64,000 nucleotides of DNA, taken from contig JAUIEJ010000004.1 of NCBI GenBank assembly GCA_030428885.1, positions 62,001 to 126,000 on the forward strand, written 5' to 3'. Position numbers and translations under genes: made by a program. Shown piece by piece: positions 9,301 to 17,394 of this stretch. Source of the stretch: Gemmatimonadota bacterium. GTDB lineage: Bacteria > Gemmatimonadota > Gemmatimonadetes > Longimicrobiales > Gaopeijiaceae. The notes under the pieces were generated by a model that ran no database searches, was not told the DNA's origin, and worked only from the letters and a program-made list of their open reading frames with translations. The first letter of the stretch is position 1. Each line of letters begins with the position of its first letter.

Positions 9301-9437
9301 GAGTTGGCGGTGAGGTCGGGGAACGCCTCGAAGGGCAGGGTCGTGAACGCCCAGACGCCCGCCGCCACGAGGGTGGCGATCCCCCCGGCGATGAAGAGCT
9401 GCTGCCGGAGGGAGAAGCGGATGAGCCGCTCGATCAT
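6363..9437 (-). CDS. czcA: CzcA-type heavy-metal efflux RND permease
   Basis: A 1024-residue inner-membrane pump of the heavy-metal efflux RND family, with two repeats of one plus five transmembrane helices and two large periplasmic loops. The proton-relay motif in TM4 reads LDFGLLVDGSVVMVEN, with Asp396, Asp402 and Glu409 matching the essential Asp402/Asp408/Glu415 of CzcA. CusA copper pumps carry a different sequence here, so divalent cations (Zn, Co, Cd or Ni) are the likelier substrates. It is last in a czcCBA-ordered operon, and its ATG overlaps the fusion-protein stop by 4 bases (ATGA). Metal choice is inferred from the motif alone. Confidence 0.92.
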   Translation of the reverse strand: MIERLIRFSLRQQLFIAGGIATLVAAGVWAFTTLPFEAFPDLTANSVSVIAEAPGMAPEDVEQLVTFPIERSLLGLPNTESVRSTTKFGLSMVQVIFADRVDAYFARQVVAERLNGITADLPPGVRPELGPVSTAMGEVFQYVLRSRDPAWDLMDLKTLQDWSIAPQLRTVEGVAEVNSWGGLVEQYHVVTDPMRLNLSSLTLDDLQEAVAANNRTFGGTYTEARGERHVVRGEGRLTGLEDLAQVPVATRNGVPVLLHEVATVERGPLPRQGAVTLDGVGEVVAGMVIMRKGANALDVIAAIEERVERIVPTLPGGVELVPFYNQANLVEQTTHTIEKNLLLGATLVVILLWAFLRNLAASIIVAFVIPLSMLWAFISMRIFGYSANLMSLGALDFGLLVDGSVVMVENIMRKSEAGASKESALARMTQAATEVGRPVVFGISIIVAVYLPIFALSGTERRMFVPMAFTVTAAVLGSLLLALTFVPAAARAFLLNAREPETPRFDRFRDRYQALLASTLTRPVPVAATAAILVVAALWSGTRLGSEFMPRLDEGSVLVQGLRPPSTALGQGVQFSSALEARLLELPEVDQVVSKLGRPDLATEAMGTYESDTYVQLRDRGEWREGGKPALLAAMDSVLQEVPGLEYAFTQPIQMRLDEAETGITTDVGVKIFGPDPDRLAALAGRVEALISGIPGAADVKVSSAARVSELRVRLDRAALSRHGLSSAHVGGQIEAALGAAVATEIVDGPRRIDVVVRLPAGNAVDPELLGALPVATDDGGLLPLESVALVERRESPEAYAHEGGQRMVVVGANIRGRDVGSFVEEASGVLAREIELAEGYAFEWGGQYRHQQTAVRRLAILVPVAIIVIFLLLFTAFGTMRHAALIMLNVPFALVGGIGGLWVAGLNLSTSAIIGFIAVFGIAVLNGVVMVSYVNQLRERGAALDDAILRGAATRLRPVLMTALAASFGFVPMALSHSPGAELQRPLATVVIGGIATSTLLTLLVLPTLYRWLETSRIRFREG

Positions 9438-10573
9438 TGCCCTCCCTCCTCGTCGGCGAGGCCACCCTGCTCCAGGGAGGCCCGCACGAAGTAGGCCCCT
9501 TCCACCACCACCCGGGTCCCCACCTCGATTCCCTCCACGGCGATGCGCCCCTCACCCACCGGCATGACCGAGACGGGCACCGGCCGATACCGACCCTCGG
9601 TCACCTCCACCAGCACCACGTCCCGGCCCTCGTAGAACTGAACCGCGTCGGCGGGCACCACCACGGCGGTGCGGGACTCGGCGCCCCGGAGTTCCACGGT
9701 GGCGTACATGCCGGGCCGCGCGCCCGTCGGGGGCGACGGCACGTCGACCCGGATCTCCACCGTGCGGGTCGCGGGATCCACCCGCCCCCCCACCCGAATC
9801 ACCCGGCCCGCCACCGTGTCGCCGGGCAGCGCCCGGAGGGTGATCCGGGCCTCGGCCCCGGGGCGGAGCCGCGCCGCGTGATCCTCGGAGACGTAAGCCG
9901 TGGCCCAGAGGTGATCCACCGAGCCCACCTCCACCAGGGGATCGCCGGGCACCACCGCCGCGGAGGGCTCCACGAAGACCTCCAGCACCTGCCCGGCCCG
10001 GGGCGCCCGCACCGTGACGTCGCCGTCGGGCGACGGATCGAGGTGGTCCACCATCTCGGTGGCCCGGACGTGTTCGGCCCGGGCCCGGTCCAGATCGGCC
10101 CGGCGGCGCTCCACCTCCTCGGCGGCCACGGCCCCGGCGTCCAGGAGGGCGCTGGACCGGTCGAACGCGGCCTGGGCGTACTCCAGGTCGGCCGCCGCCG
10201 AGGTCAGGTCGCGGGTGGCGTCGGCCAGCTCGTGGGAGTGGACGTACGCCAGGGCCTGACCGGCCCGGACCTCGTCGCCCGGGACCACCACCACCCGCTC
10301 CACCCGACCCTCCACGATGGAGCCGATGCGGGCCAGGGCGGTGTCGGGGGGCGCCAGCTCCGCGGGCAGCACCACCGGCACCCGGATCTCGGCGGGGCTC
10401 ACCTCCGCCACCCGGATCCCCGCCGACGCCCGCTGGGTCTCGGTGAGGGTCACCGTGCCGTCTCCCGGGGGAGCGGCTTCGGCCTCGGGTTCAGCCCCGC
10501 CGCAGGCCGCAAGGGTCGACGTCAGGGCCAGAGCGACGGCGCCCCGGAGCATTCCGCGGGTCGTGGCATTCAT
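9434..10573 (-). CDS. czcB: RND efflux periplasmic adaptor (membrane fusion protein)
   Basis: A 379-residue lipoprotein-type membrane fusion protein. The signal peptide ends at Cys24 in LAACGG, so it should be lipid-anchored to the inner membrane. An N-terminal barrel and lipoyl half-motif (SIVEGRVERVVVVPGDEVRAGQALAY split by the usual strands) is followed by an alpha-helical hairpin (about 110-160), a second lipoyl half and a C-terminal barrel with the ADAVQFYEGRDVV segment. It bridges the CzcA pump and the outer-membrane channel. The ATG at 10573 overlaps the upstream stop by 4 bases and the stop overlaps czcA by 4 bases, indicating translational coupling. No extra metal-binding N- or C-terminal domain is seen. 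Confidence 0.9.
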   Translation of the reverse strand: MNATTRGMLRGAVALALTSTLAACGGAEPEAEAAPPGDGTVTLTETQRASAGIRVAEVSPAEIRVPVVLPAELAPPDTALARIGSIVEGRVERVVVVPGDEVRAGQALAYVHSHELADATRDLTSAAADLEYAQAAFDRSSALLDAGAVAAEEVERRRADLDRARAEHVRATEMVDHLDPSPDGDVTVRAPRAGQVLEVFVEPSAAVVPGDPLVEVGSVDHLWATAYVSEDHAARLRPGAEARITLRALPGDTVAGRVIRVGGRVDPATRTVEIRVDVPSPPTGARPGMYATVELRGAESRTAVVVPADAVQFYEGRDVVLVEVTEGRYRPVPVSVMPVGEGRIAVEGIEVGTRVVVEGAYFVRASLEQGGLADEEGGQ

Positions 10574-11811
10574 CGGTTCTCCCGGATCAGGGGGTCGCAG
10601 AAGAGATCGGAGGTGGGCTCCCGGCCCTGGAGGGCCGCGAGGCGGGCTCGGGACGTGCGCCAATCGGCGGCCCAGCGTTCCCGGGCCTCCAGGGCGCGAA
10701 GTCGGGCCCGGCGCGCGTCGAGGAGTTCGGCGAGGGTGCCCTCGCCCAGTTGGAGCCGGACCCGGGCGGCGTCCACCACCCGTTCCAGATCGGCCTCCCA
10801 CCCCGGGGCGGCGAAATCGGCCCGCACCGCGTCGAGGGCGGCGAACCCCCGGAGGGCCGCCGTGGTCTCGGCGTCCACCCGGCGGCGCTCGTCGGCGGCG
10901 TCGGCCCGGGCGGCGGCGGTGGCGGCCCGAGCGCCCTGGACCCGACGCGAACCCCGGTCGAAGAACGGCAGGGCCACGGCGAGGCCGGCGTAGAGGGCCT
11001 CGACCCCCATGGTCCGCCGGAGCCCGATCTCGGGCCGGACGTCGGGGATCCGCTCGGCGCCGGCCACCGACTCGTTCCCCCGGGCCGCCCGCACCCGGGC
11101 CTCGGCGGCGGCCACCCGGGGCGACCCTCCACCGTCGTCGTCCATGGGGGGACCGCACGCCACCGGGGTGATGTCCACCCGGTCGTCCACCGCGAACCCT
11201 CCCCGACGGGCCACGTCGATGAGGGCGGCGTCGGCGGCGGCCCGGGCCCGGGCCCAGCCCTCCCGCACGGTGGTGGTCTCGAGACGGGCCCGGGCGGCGT
11301 CGGCCTCGGCCGCCCGCCCCCGGGCCGCCTGGGCATCGAGGGCGGTGGCCAGCCCCTCCATGGCGTCGAGCTCCTCCCGCACCCCCTGGGCGATGCGGGA
11401 CTCCCGCTGGGCACGGGCCAGGGAGGCCACCGCATCGGCCACGGCGTCGAGGCGGACCGCCCGGGCCAGGGCCGAAGCCTCGTCGGCCTGACCGAGACCC
11501 CGCTCCAGGCGGGCCCCCCGGTCGCCGCCCAGGGGAAGCTCGAAGGTGAACACCGCCTGCCCTTCCAGCCCCTCCGCCCCCGAGAGCCCCGTGACCTCGG
11601 TCTGGGCCCCGACGTTGTCCACCGTGACGGCCAGATCGGGGTTGGTCCACGCACCGGCCTGCCGCGCATCGTGTTCCGCCGCTTCGGCCCGGAGGGCGGC
11701 GGCGGTCACACCGGGACCCTGGTCCACGACCCGCTGGAGATACTCGGCGGCGGAGAGGGTGACCGTGTCGGCCTGGACGACGACGGTGAGGGCGGCCAGA
11801 TGAACGAGCAT
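10570..11811 (-). CDS. czcC: TolC-family outer-membrane efflux channel (CzcC-like)
   Basis: A 413-residue TolC-family protein with long Ala/Arg/Glu-rich coiled-coil helices in two repeats (about 20-190 and 225-405), typical of CzcC. The start is ATG 11811: GGAG lies 6 bases upstream, and the product then begins with a clean signal peptide (LVHLAALTVVVQA). An ATG 15 bases further upstream lacks a ribosome site. It is the first gene of the efflux operon and is read from the divergent promoter next to the regulator gene. Overall similarity in this family is low, so the call rests on helical pattern and gene order. Confidence 0.85.
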   Translation of the reverse strand: MLVHLAALTVVVQADTVTLSAAEYLQRVVDQGPGVTAAALRAEAAEHDARQAGAWTNPDLAVTVDNVGAQTEVTGLSGAEGLEGQAVFTFELPLGGDRGARLERGLGQADEASALARAVRLDAVADAVASLARAQRESRIAQGVREELDAMEGLATALDAQAARGRAAEADAARARLETTTVREGWARARAAADAALIDVARRGGFAVDDRVDITPVACGPPMDDDGGGSPRVAAAEARVRAARGNESVAGAERIPDVRPEIGLRRTMGVEALYAGLAVALPFFDRGSRRVQGARAATAAARADAADERRRVDAETTAALRGFAALDAVRADFAAPGWEADLERVVDAARVRLQLGEGTLAELLDARRARLRALEARERWAADWRTSRARLAALQGREPTSDLFCDPLIRENR

Positions 11812-11871
11812 GGGCGGCTCCAGCATGCGACGGACGTTCGGACGAAACCGGACCGGAGGGGGTCGACGGGA

Positions 11872-11943
11872 ACGATAGCCATCGAAGATGAACCCACGAT
11901 GAACACCGGGTTCATCGTCCGTTCATGGAGCCGGGACTACGTT
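11872..11943. promoter_or_regulatory. Symmetric four-half-site operator with divergent -10 boxes
   Basis: GATGAAC at 11887 and 11898 and its reverse complement GTTCATC/G at 11910 and 11921 form two 11-bp direct-repeat pairs facing one another. A -10 box flanks each side at nearly equal distance: TATCGT on the minus strand (11877-11872, 9 bp from the operator) for czcCBA, and TACGTT on the plus strand (11938-11943, 10 bp away) for the regulator. This is what one expects for an OmpR-family regulator controlling both divergent units. Confidence 0.7.
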
Positions 11944-11949
11944 CTGAAT

Positions 11950-12633
11950 ATGCGCATTCTGCTCGTGGAAGACGATCGCCGCCTGCGGGACGTCCTGGCC
12001 CGGGGACTCCGGGACGCGGCCCACGCCGTGGACGAGGCCGCCTCGGTGGCCGAGGCCCGCCCGCGCCTGGGCGTGGAGAGCTACGACGTCGTGGTCCTGG
12101 ACGTGAACCTCCCCGACGGCTCGGGATTCGATCTGACCCGGGCGGTGCGGGCCGCCGGCCTCCCCGTCCCCATCCTCCTCCTCACGGCCCGGGACGCCGT
12201 GGAGGACCGGGTGGAGGGCCTGGACGCCGGAGCCGACGACTACCTGGTGAAGCCCTTCGCCCACGCCGAACTCCTGGCCCGACTCCGGGCCTTGGGGCGC
12301 CGCCCCACCGAGGCCCTCCCGGCGGTCCTCACGGTGGGCGACGTGAGCGTCGATCCCGCCGCCCGCACCGCCGCACGGGGGGCCCGGGCCCTGGACCTCA
12401 CCACCACCGAGTACGCGCTCCTGGAGTACCTGGTCCGACACGCGGGGCAGGTCCGGGGCCGGGCCGAGATCAGCGCCGCCGTCTGGGACGAGAACTACGA
12501 CCCCGTGTCCAACATCATCGACGTCTACGTGGGTCGGCTCCGTCGCAAGCTGGATCCCGACGGCTCGGCCCCCGTGATCCATACGATCCGGGGCGCCGGC
12601 TACGTCCTGGACCCCCATCGGGAGTCCCCGTGA
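11950..12633 (+). CDS. OmpR-family response regulator next to metal efflux operon
   Basis: A 227-residue DNA-binding response regulator. The receiver domain spans 1-115 with Asp8-Asp9, the phospho-acceptor Asp51, Thr79 and Lys101. A winged-helix Trans_reg_C domain spans about 130-222 (SNIIDVYVGRLRRKLD recognition region). The start was set at the ATG before RILLVEDD; no Shine-Dalgarno sequence precedes it, and a -10 box ends 6 bases upstream, so the message is probably leaderless. It overlaps the kinase gene by 4 bases. Position suggests it senses metal through its kinase and controls czcCBA and itself, as CzcR and CusR do. The signal is inferred. Confidence 0.93.
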   Translation: MRILLVEDDRRLRDVLARGLRDAAHAVDEAASVAEARPRLGVESYDVVVLDVNLPDGSGFDLTRAVRAAGLPVPILLLTARDAVEDRVEGLDAGADDYLVKPFAHAELLARLRALGRRPTEALPAVLTVGDVSVDPAARTAARGARALDLTTTEYALLEYLVRHAGQVRGRAEISAAVWDENYDPVSNIIDVYVGRLRRKLDPDGSAPVIHTIRGAGYVLDPHRESP

Positions 12634-14021
12634 AGCCCCTCCCCCTGCGGTGGCGCCTCACCGCGTGGTTCGTCCTGGGCTTCGGCCTGCTCCTGGGAGC
12701 CGCGGCCCTGGGCCTCCACGCCTGGCTGGCGCGGAGCTACCGGGCTCAGTTCGACCGGGAGCTGGACCGGAGCGCCGGGGCCCTCCAGGAGCTCCACCGC
12801 CAGGAGCGGGAGTACTTTCCCGACGACTGGTCGGCGGCGGAGCACGCGGTGCAGGAGCTCCTCTTCGAGGATCGGGTGTTCGTGGCACTGCGGAGCGACG
12901 GCACCACCATGACCAGTCGGGGCTTTTCCCTGGTGGATCGACTGGTTCCCCAGCTCCCGGCCCACGCCGGCGACACCCTCTTCGACGTCACGGCTGGAGG
13001 CGTGCCCTTCCGGGTGGCCCATCGGCCCCTGGGCTCCGACGTCTCGGCCTTCGTCGTCCTGTCCCGGGCCTCCCTGGACCAGCGCCTCGCCCGCCTCCGG
13101 ACCGCTCTGGCCGGGGGCCTGCCCCTGGTGTTGGTGCTGGGGGGACTCCTGGGAGCCGCCGGCGCTCGCCGCGCCCTCCGCCCCGTGGCCCAGGTCGCCG
13201 CCGCCGCCGGTGCGGTGGCCCGGGAAGTCCACGAGGGACGGGACACGTTCACCCGCCTGCCGCCCACTCCCCTACAGGACGAACTGGGACTCCTCACCGG
13301 CGCCGTGAACGAACTGGTGGATCGTCTGGGCCCGGCCCTGCGCAAGGAGCGGGCCCTGGTGGCCGCCCAGCGGGACTTCCTGGCCTCGGCGGCCCACGAG
13401 CTCCGCATGCCCGTGACGATCCTCCGCTCCGAGGCGGAGGTGGCCCTGGAGGGCGACGCGGCCCCGGGCGCCCACCGGGACGCCCTCCGACGCATCGCCG
13501 AGGAGGCCGAGCAGCTCTCGGTCCTGGTGAACGACCTCCTGCTCCTGGCCCGCGCCGACTCGGTGGCCCCGGAGATCCAGCCGGAGCGGCTGTTCATGGA
13601 CGATCTCGCGGCCCGGGTGCTCCAGCGCGTGGGCCGCCACCCCGCCGCCCGGGGGCGGGAACTCCGCCTCGAGAAGTTCGATCCGGCCCCGGTCCGGGGC
13701 GACCCGACCCTGGTGGAGCGGGCTCTGGCCGTCCTGGTCCACAACGCCCTGATCCACGCCGCCCCGTCGGACGTGGTGGTGGGCTCGGGCAGCGACGGCA
13801 CCACCGCGTGGGTGGAGGTGACGGACCGGGGACCGGGCGTCCCCCCCGAGGAGCGGGAGCGCGTCTTCGAGCGATTCGTACGCCTCGACGGCTCGACCCC
13901 GGGAACGGGGCTGGGCCTCCCCATCGCCCGCTGGATCGCCCGGCTCCACGGGGGCACCCTCACCCTGGAGTCCCCTCCCGGCGGAGGCAGCCGGTTCACC
14001 TTCCGGCTTCCGGCGGCCTGA
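12630..14021 (+). CDS. Sensor histidine kinase, CzcS/CusS-like
   Basis: A 463-residue inner-membrane kinase starting at GTG 12630, coupled to the regulator through GTGA. TM1 is at about 11-33, a periplasmic sensor loop at about 34-155, TM2 at about 158-178 and HAMP at about 180-232. The phospho-acceptor is His256 in AAHELRMP. The ATPase domain shows an N-box (VHNALIHA), a G1 box (DRGPGVP) and a G2 box (GTGLGLPI). The sensor loop has few His or Met residues and no obvious metal cluster. The partnership with the efflux operon is inferred from the divergent arrangement and shared operator. Confidence 0.92.
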   Translation: MKPLPLRWRLTAWFVLGFGLLLGAAALGLHAWLARSYRAQFDRELDRSAGALQELHRQEREYFPDDWSAAEHAVQELLFEDRVFVALRSDGTTMTSRGFSLVDRLVPQLPAHAGDTLFDVTAGGVPFRVAHRPLGSDVSAFVVLSRASLDQRLARLRTALAGGLPLVLVLGGLLGAAGARRALRPVAQVAAAAGAVAREVHEGRDTFTRLPPTPLQDELGLLTGAVNELVDRLGPALRKERALVAAQRDFLASAAHELRMPVTILRSEAEVALEGDAAPGAHRDALRRIAEEAEQLSVLVNDLLLLARADSVAPEIQPERLFMDDLAARVLQRVGRHPAARGRELRLEKFDPAPVRGDPTLVERALAVLVHNALIHAAPSDVVVGSGSDGTTAWVEVTDRGPGVPPEERERVFERFVRLDGSTPGTGLGLPIARWIARLHGGTLTLESPPGGGSRFTFRLPAA

Positions 14022-14030
14022 GGCCCGGAG

Positions 14031-15026
14031 CTACCCCTCCACCACCGAGTCGTCGGCCACGTTGACCCGACCCCGGAGTCCCGAGATCCGGGCCCGGGCC
14101 CCCACCAGGCTCTCGGCCAGGATGGCGTCGGACACCCGGGCCTCGCGCCCCACGATGGTATTCGACAGCACCGCACCCTCGAGTCGGGCGCCGGTTTCCA
14201 CGGTGACGTTGGGGCCGATCCGGCCTCCCTTCACCTCGGCACCGGCCTCGATGCGGACGGGCCCGACGATCTCGGCGCCCTCCACCCGGGCCTCGGGATC
14301 GACCCCGCCTCGGGTCGTCTCCAGCAGATGCCGATTCGTGTCCAGGAGCGTCTCGATCTTGCCGCAGTCGTACCACCCGCCCACCGGCGCCGTCACGAGG
14401 CGGGCCCCGTGATCCACCATGTACTGGAAGGCGTCGGTGAGGTAGTACTCCCCACCCTTCCCGGTCCCGCCGGCCAGCACGTGGTTGATGCCCTCGAAGA
14501 GCAGCCCGTAGTCCCGGATGTGGTAGACCCCGATGTTGGCCAGCTTCGACACCGGCTCCGAGGGCTTCTCCACGATGCGTTCCATGGTGCCGTCGTCCCG
14601 GGTCACGATGACCCCGAACCGCTGGTAGTCCTCCACCTCCTTGGCCCACAGGATCCCCGACACGTCGTCGGGCAGCCGGTTGGCGAGGCCGAGATCGGCG
14701 TCGAAGAGGGTGTCGCTGAAGAGGATCAGGAGCTCGTCGTCGGCCCACGGCTCCGCCAGCTTGATGGCGCCGGCCGTGCCGTCCATGACCTCCTGGGTGG
14801 TGTAGTGGGGCCGCAGCTCGGGATACTCGGAGGCGATGAAATCCCGGATCACCTCGGAGCGGTAGCCCACGATGAACACCATCTCCTCGACGCCCAGAGC
14901 CTTCACGTCGTCGAGGAGATAGCTGAGAATGGGACGTCCGCCGACCCTGAGCAGGGGCTTCGGAGTATGATGGGTCAACGGGCGGAGTCGCGTTCCGCGT
15001 CCCGCCAGGGGAATGATGGCCTTCAT
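14031..15026 (-). CDS. Nucleotidyltransferase with left-handed beta-helix tail (sugar-1-phosphate NTP transferase)
   Basis: A 331-residue enzyme. The NTP-transferase domain (1 to about 235) carries the signature GRGTRLRPLT...PKPLL at 9-26 and the metal-binding region around ILFSDTLF. The C-terminal part is a hexapeptide-type left-handed helix (GAEIVGPVRIEAGAEV, GPNVTVETGARLEG). It should make an NDP-sugar from a sugar-1-phosphate for polysaccharide or lipopolysaccharide. The fusion resembles archaeal-type bifunctional Glc-1-P/GlcNAc-1-P transferases or mannose-1-phosphate guanylyltransferases; the sugar cannot be fixed from sequence. It is convergent with the kinase gene, 9 bases apart, and divergent from the SIMPL gene. 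Confidence 0.86.
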   Translation of the reverse strand: MKAIIPLAGRGTRLRPLTHHTPKPLLRVGGRPILSYLLDDVKALGVEEMVFIVGYRSEVIRDFIASEYPELRPHYTTQEVMDGTAGAIKLAEPWADDELLILFSDTLFDADLGLANRLPDDVSGILWAKEVEDYQRFGVIVTRDDGTMERIVEKPSEPVSKLANIGVYHIRDYGLLFEGINHVLAGGTGKGGEYYLTDAFQYMVDHGARLVTAPVGGWYDCGKIETLLDTNRHLLETTRGGVDPEARVEGAEIVGPVRIEAGAEVKGGRIGPNVTVETGARLEGAVLSNTIVGREARVSDAILAESLVGARARISGLRGRVNVADDSVVEG

Positions 15027-15155
15027 GGTCGTCCGGGTCTTCGGGTGAAGGCCACGGTTTCGACCCGCGGCCGGCGGCGGAAGGTATTCCGCCCCGGCAC
15101 GCGCGAGCAACGGGCCGTGACCCGATCGACACACCACCTTCAGCCGACCCGACCC

Positions 15156-15962
15156 ATGTCCCCATCCCATCCCGCCCGCCTCGCCCGCCCCCTCGTCCGG
15201 GGGGTCGTGCCGGTGCTGGTCGCGGCTTCGGCCTGTGCCCCCGCCGCCGCCAGTGCTCCCGATTCCGGATCCGCCGCCATGACGCCCTCGCCCGCTCCCT
15301 CGGCTCCCGCCCCCTCTCCCGCCGCGGCCGACACCGGGGTCATCCGGGTCATGGGCACGGCCCGGATGGAGGTGCCCTCCGACCGGGCCCGGCTGCGGTT
15401 CGCCATGGAGACCGAGGCCAAGTCGGCCGCCGAGGCCGCCGACGCCAACGCCGAGCACATGCAGGCGGTGCTGGCGGCCGTCCGGTCCGCCGTGGGCGGC
15501 GACGGGACCATCGGCACGTCGGGCTACGGCCTGACGCCGGTCTACAGCCGGCCCCAGCCCGGCGGCACCCAGACCATCACGGCCTACCGGGTGCAGAACC
15601 ACGTGGAGGTGACCCTCACCGACGTCGACCGGGTGGGCGCGGTGCTGGACGCCGCGGTGCGGGCCGGCGCGAACCGGGTGGCCGAACTGTCGTTCTTCGC
15701 CTCCGATCCGGGCCCGGCCCGGCTGGAGGCGATCCGGGAAGCCACGGCGCTGGCCCGGCGGGAAGCCGAGGTCCTGGCCGCCGCCCTGGGGGGCACGTTG
15801 GGCGAGCCGCTGGAGGTGGGGGTCTCGGGCGACATGCCCTACGAGGCCGTCCGATTCCGGGCGGCCCAGATGGCCATGGCCGACACGCCCGTGGAGGCGG
15901 GCTCCCAGACCGTCTCCGTCACCGTGAACATCACCTTCCGCCTGGGCGGTCCGGGCCGTTGA
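15156..15962 (+). CDS. SIMPL-domain (DUF541) lipoprotein
   Basis: A 268-residue envelope lipoprotein: the signal peptide ends at Cys27 (AASAC), a Pro/Ala/Ser-rich linker runs to about residue 60, and the SIMPL/DUF541 domain follows from VIRVMGTARMEV. Family members form periplasmic assemblies related to stomatin-interacting proteins, and their biochemical role is unsettled. It starts a plus-strand run with overlapping genes: its TGA is embedded in the TTGA start of the next gene. No Shine-Dalgarno sequence is visible at the ATG. Confidence 0.85.
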   Translation: MSPSHPARLARPLVRGVVPVLVAASACAPAAASAPDSGSAAMTPSPAPSAPAPSPAAADTGVIRVMGTARMEVPSDRARLRFAMETEAKSAAEAADANAEHMQAVLAAVRSAVGGDGTIGTSGYGLTPVYSRPQPGGTQTITAYRVQNHVEVTLTDVDRVGAVLDAAVRAGANRVAELSFFASDPGPARLEAIREATALARREAEVLAAALGGTLGEPLEVGVSGDMPYEAVRFRAAQMAMADTPVEAGSQTVSVTVNITFRLGGPGR

Positions 15963-16372
15963 CCACCACCGCTTCGGGCCCGAGCTACCGGGTCCGCACC
16001 GATCCGGGCGCCTCCGACGCCCGGCTGCGAGGCCGACGCTTCGCCATTCCCTTCGAGCGGGTGTGGGCGGCCTCGTACCGCCTCCTCGCCGGGGGACTCC
16101 CCCACTGGGGCCTCACCTGGGAGGACGACCGGAGCGGGGTCCTGGAAGCGAAGGTGCCCGAACGAATCCTGCGCCCCGCCGGCCACGTCCGGGTGAGGGT
16201 GTTCCTCGACGCCGACGCCCAGACCTGTGTGGAAATGGCCGCCGGGCCCGTGTCCGGCGGCCGGGACCTGGGGGCCAGCCGCCGTCGGATCCGGCAGTTC
16301 TTCACCGCTCTCGACGCGGAGCTCGCCCCTCGACCCGGCGAAGTGCTCCCGCCGTTTCCGTCGCTCGACTGA
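15959..16372 (+). CDS. DUF1499-like protein
   Basis: A 137-residue protein starting at TTG, overlapping the SIMPL stop by 4 bases, which supports this rare start. The sequence follows the DUF1499 pattern: PFERVWAAS near the N-terminus, an SGVLEAKVPERIL strand, VRVRVF, then a Gly/Asp-Leu-Gly segment leading to RRRIRQFFTALD. It has no signal peptide or membrane helix. DUF1499 proteins have no established biochemical function. Close coupling to envelope lipoprotein genes hints at an envelope-linked role, which is inference. Confidence 0.7.
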   Translation: MTTTASGPSYRVRTDPGASDARLRGRRFAIPFERVWAASYRLLAGGLPHWGLTWEDDRSGVLEAKVPERILRPAGHVRVRVFLDADAQTCVEMAAGPVSGGRDLGASRRRIRQFFTALDAELAPRPGEVLPPFPSLD

Positions 16373-16394
16373 CCCCCCCGGGCTCTCCCACGCC

Positions 16395-17369
16395 ATGCGC
16401 CTTCGTTCCGTCCGGCCCGCGGCCGCATCGGTGATCTGCGCCGCGGCCCTGGCCATGACGTTGGCCGGCTGCGACGCCGGCGTGCCCGACGCCGGCGCGC
16501 CTCCCGCCGAACCCGGAGGGGGCCCCGAGCCCGCCGCCGACACGGGACGGGTCTACGAGCGATCCCTCGTCTTCCTGGGGACCGGCACCGACAGCGTCTT
16601 CGGGGTGCCCTGGCTCCTCTCCGTGAGGACCGGCGGCGACGGGGTGCAGCGGCGCAACCGGGGCTGGTTCCTCCGGGGCGACGTCTGGGACCCCTTTCAC
16701 GACGACGTCTGGGAGACGCCCTCGGTGCGGGCCCCGTGGCGCCCCCTTCCCCACGGCCCCCTGCGCCTGGTGGTGGGCGACGGCGACGCCCTGGAGCAGA
16801 TCTCCTTCGTGGAGGGCGGGCGGCGACTCGACCTCACCCTGGACTCCTCCCGGGCCGAATGGACGGGGCGGCGGGGCGAGACCTTCCGCTTCCTGGGCGG
16901 GGGACTCGTCCTGGCGGAACGGCGGGTCCCGGGTATCGTACTGGACCTGAACCGCACCCGGGACGTGGCCGAGGGCGAAGGGGGCAACTGGGTCGTCCTG
17001 GCGTCGGGGGACTCCCTCCTGGCCGTCCTCCACGCCCCCCTTCGGGAGGGCTCCGACGCCCCCGGGGCCTGGCGAGGGTGGGTGCATCTGGACTTCCGGG
17101 ACATCCCGGTGGCGTCGCTCACGAGCCGTTGGTCGGCGGTGCGCGCCTTCGACCGGGCTCGCCGCGACGTGCCCGTGGGCTGGACCATCGCGTCGTCCGA
17201 CGGCACCGTAGAAGCGGTGCTGGAGGCCCGTTCGTCGATCCTCGCCGCCGATGAGGAGGGCGACGGCCCCCTGCGACCCGTGGACGGGTGGTTCGAGGTC
17301 GACGGCACGCTCCTGGTGGACGGGGGCGAATACCCGGTCCACGGCCTCTTCCGCCACACCCAGGGCTGA
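16395..17369 (+). CDS. Lipoprotein of unknown function
   Basis: A 324-residue lipoprotein. The signal peptide ends at a good lipobox (MTLAGC, Cys about 25) and is followed by a Pro/Glu-rich linker of about 25 residues. The mature part is Trp- and Asp-rich (RGWFLRGDVWDPFHDDVWE) with many beta-strand-like segments, consistent with a compact beta-sandwich or lipocalin-like fold, but I recognise no family. It lies 22 bases after the DUF1499-like gene and 25 bases before the DUF445 gene, so it is probably in the same transcription unit. Confidence 0.75.
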   Translation: MRLRSVRPAAASVICAAALAMTLAGCDAGVPDAGAPPAEPGGGPEPAADTGRVYERSLVFLGTGTDSVFGVPWLLSVRTGGDGVQRRNRGWFLRGDVWDPFHDDVWETPSVRAPWRPLPHGPLRLVVGDGDALEQISFVEGGRRLDLTLDSSRAEWTGRRGETFRFLGGGLVLAERRVPGIVLDLNRTRDVAEGEGGNWVVLASGDSLLAVLHAPLREGSDAPGAWRGWVHLDFRDIPVASLTSRWSAVRAFDRARRDVPVGWTIASSDGTVEAVLEARSSILAADEEGDGPLRPVDGWFEVDGTLLVDGGEYPVHGLFRHTQG

Positions 17370-17394
17370 CCTTCCCCATCGAGTCCCCCACACC

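Noticed and set aside
9434-9437. The many 4-base GTGA/ATGA gene overlaps as a special recoding signal
   Set aside because: They are ordinary translational coupling in a compact genome and served only to fix start codons.
6363-11811. Copper/silver (Cus) specificity of the RND system
   Set aside because: The TM4 motif is DFG-x2-VDG as in CzcA, not the CusA form, and the adaptor has no Met-rich site. Divalent cations are more likely.
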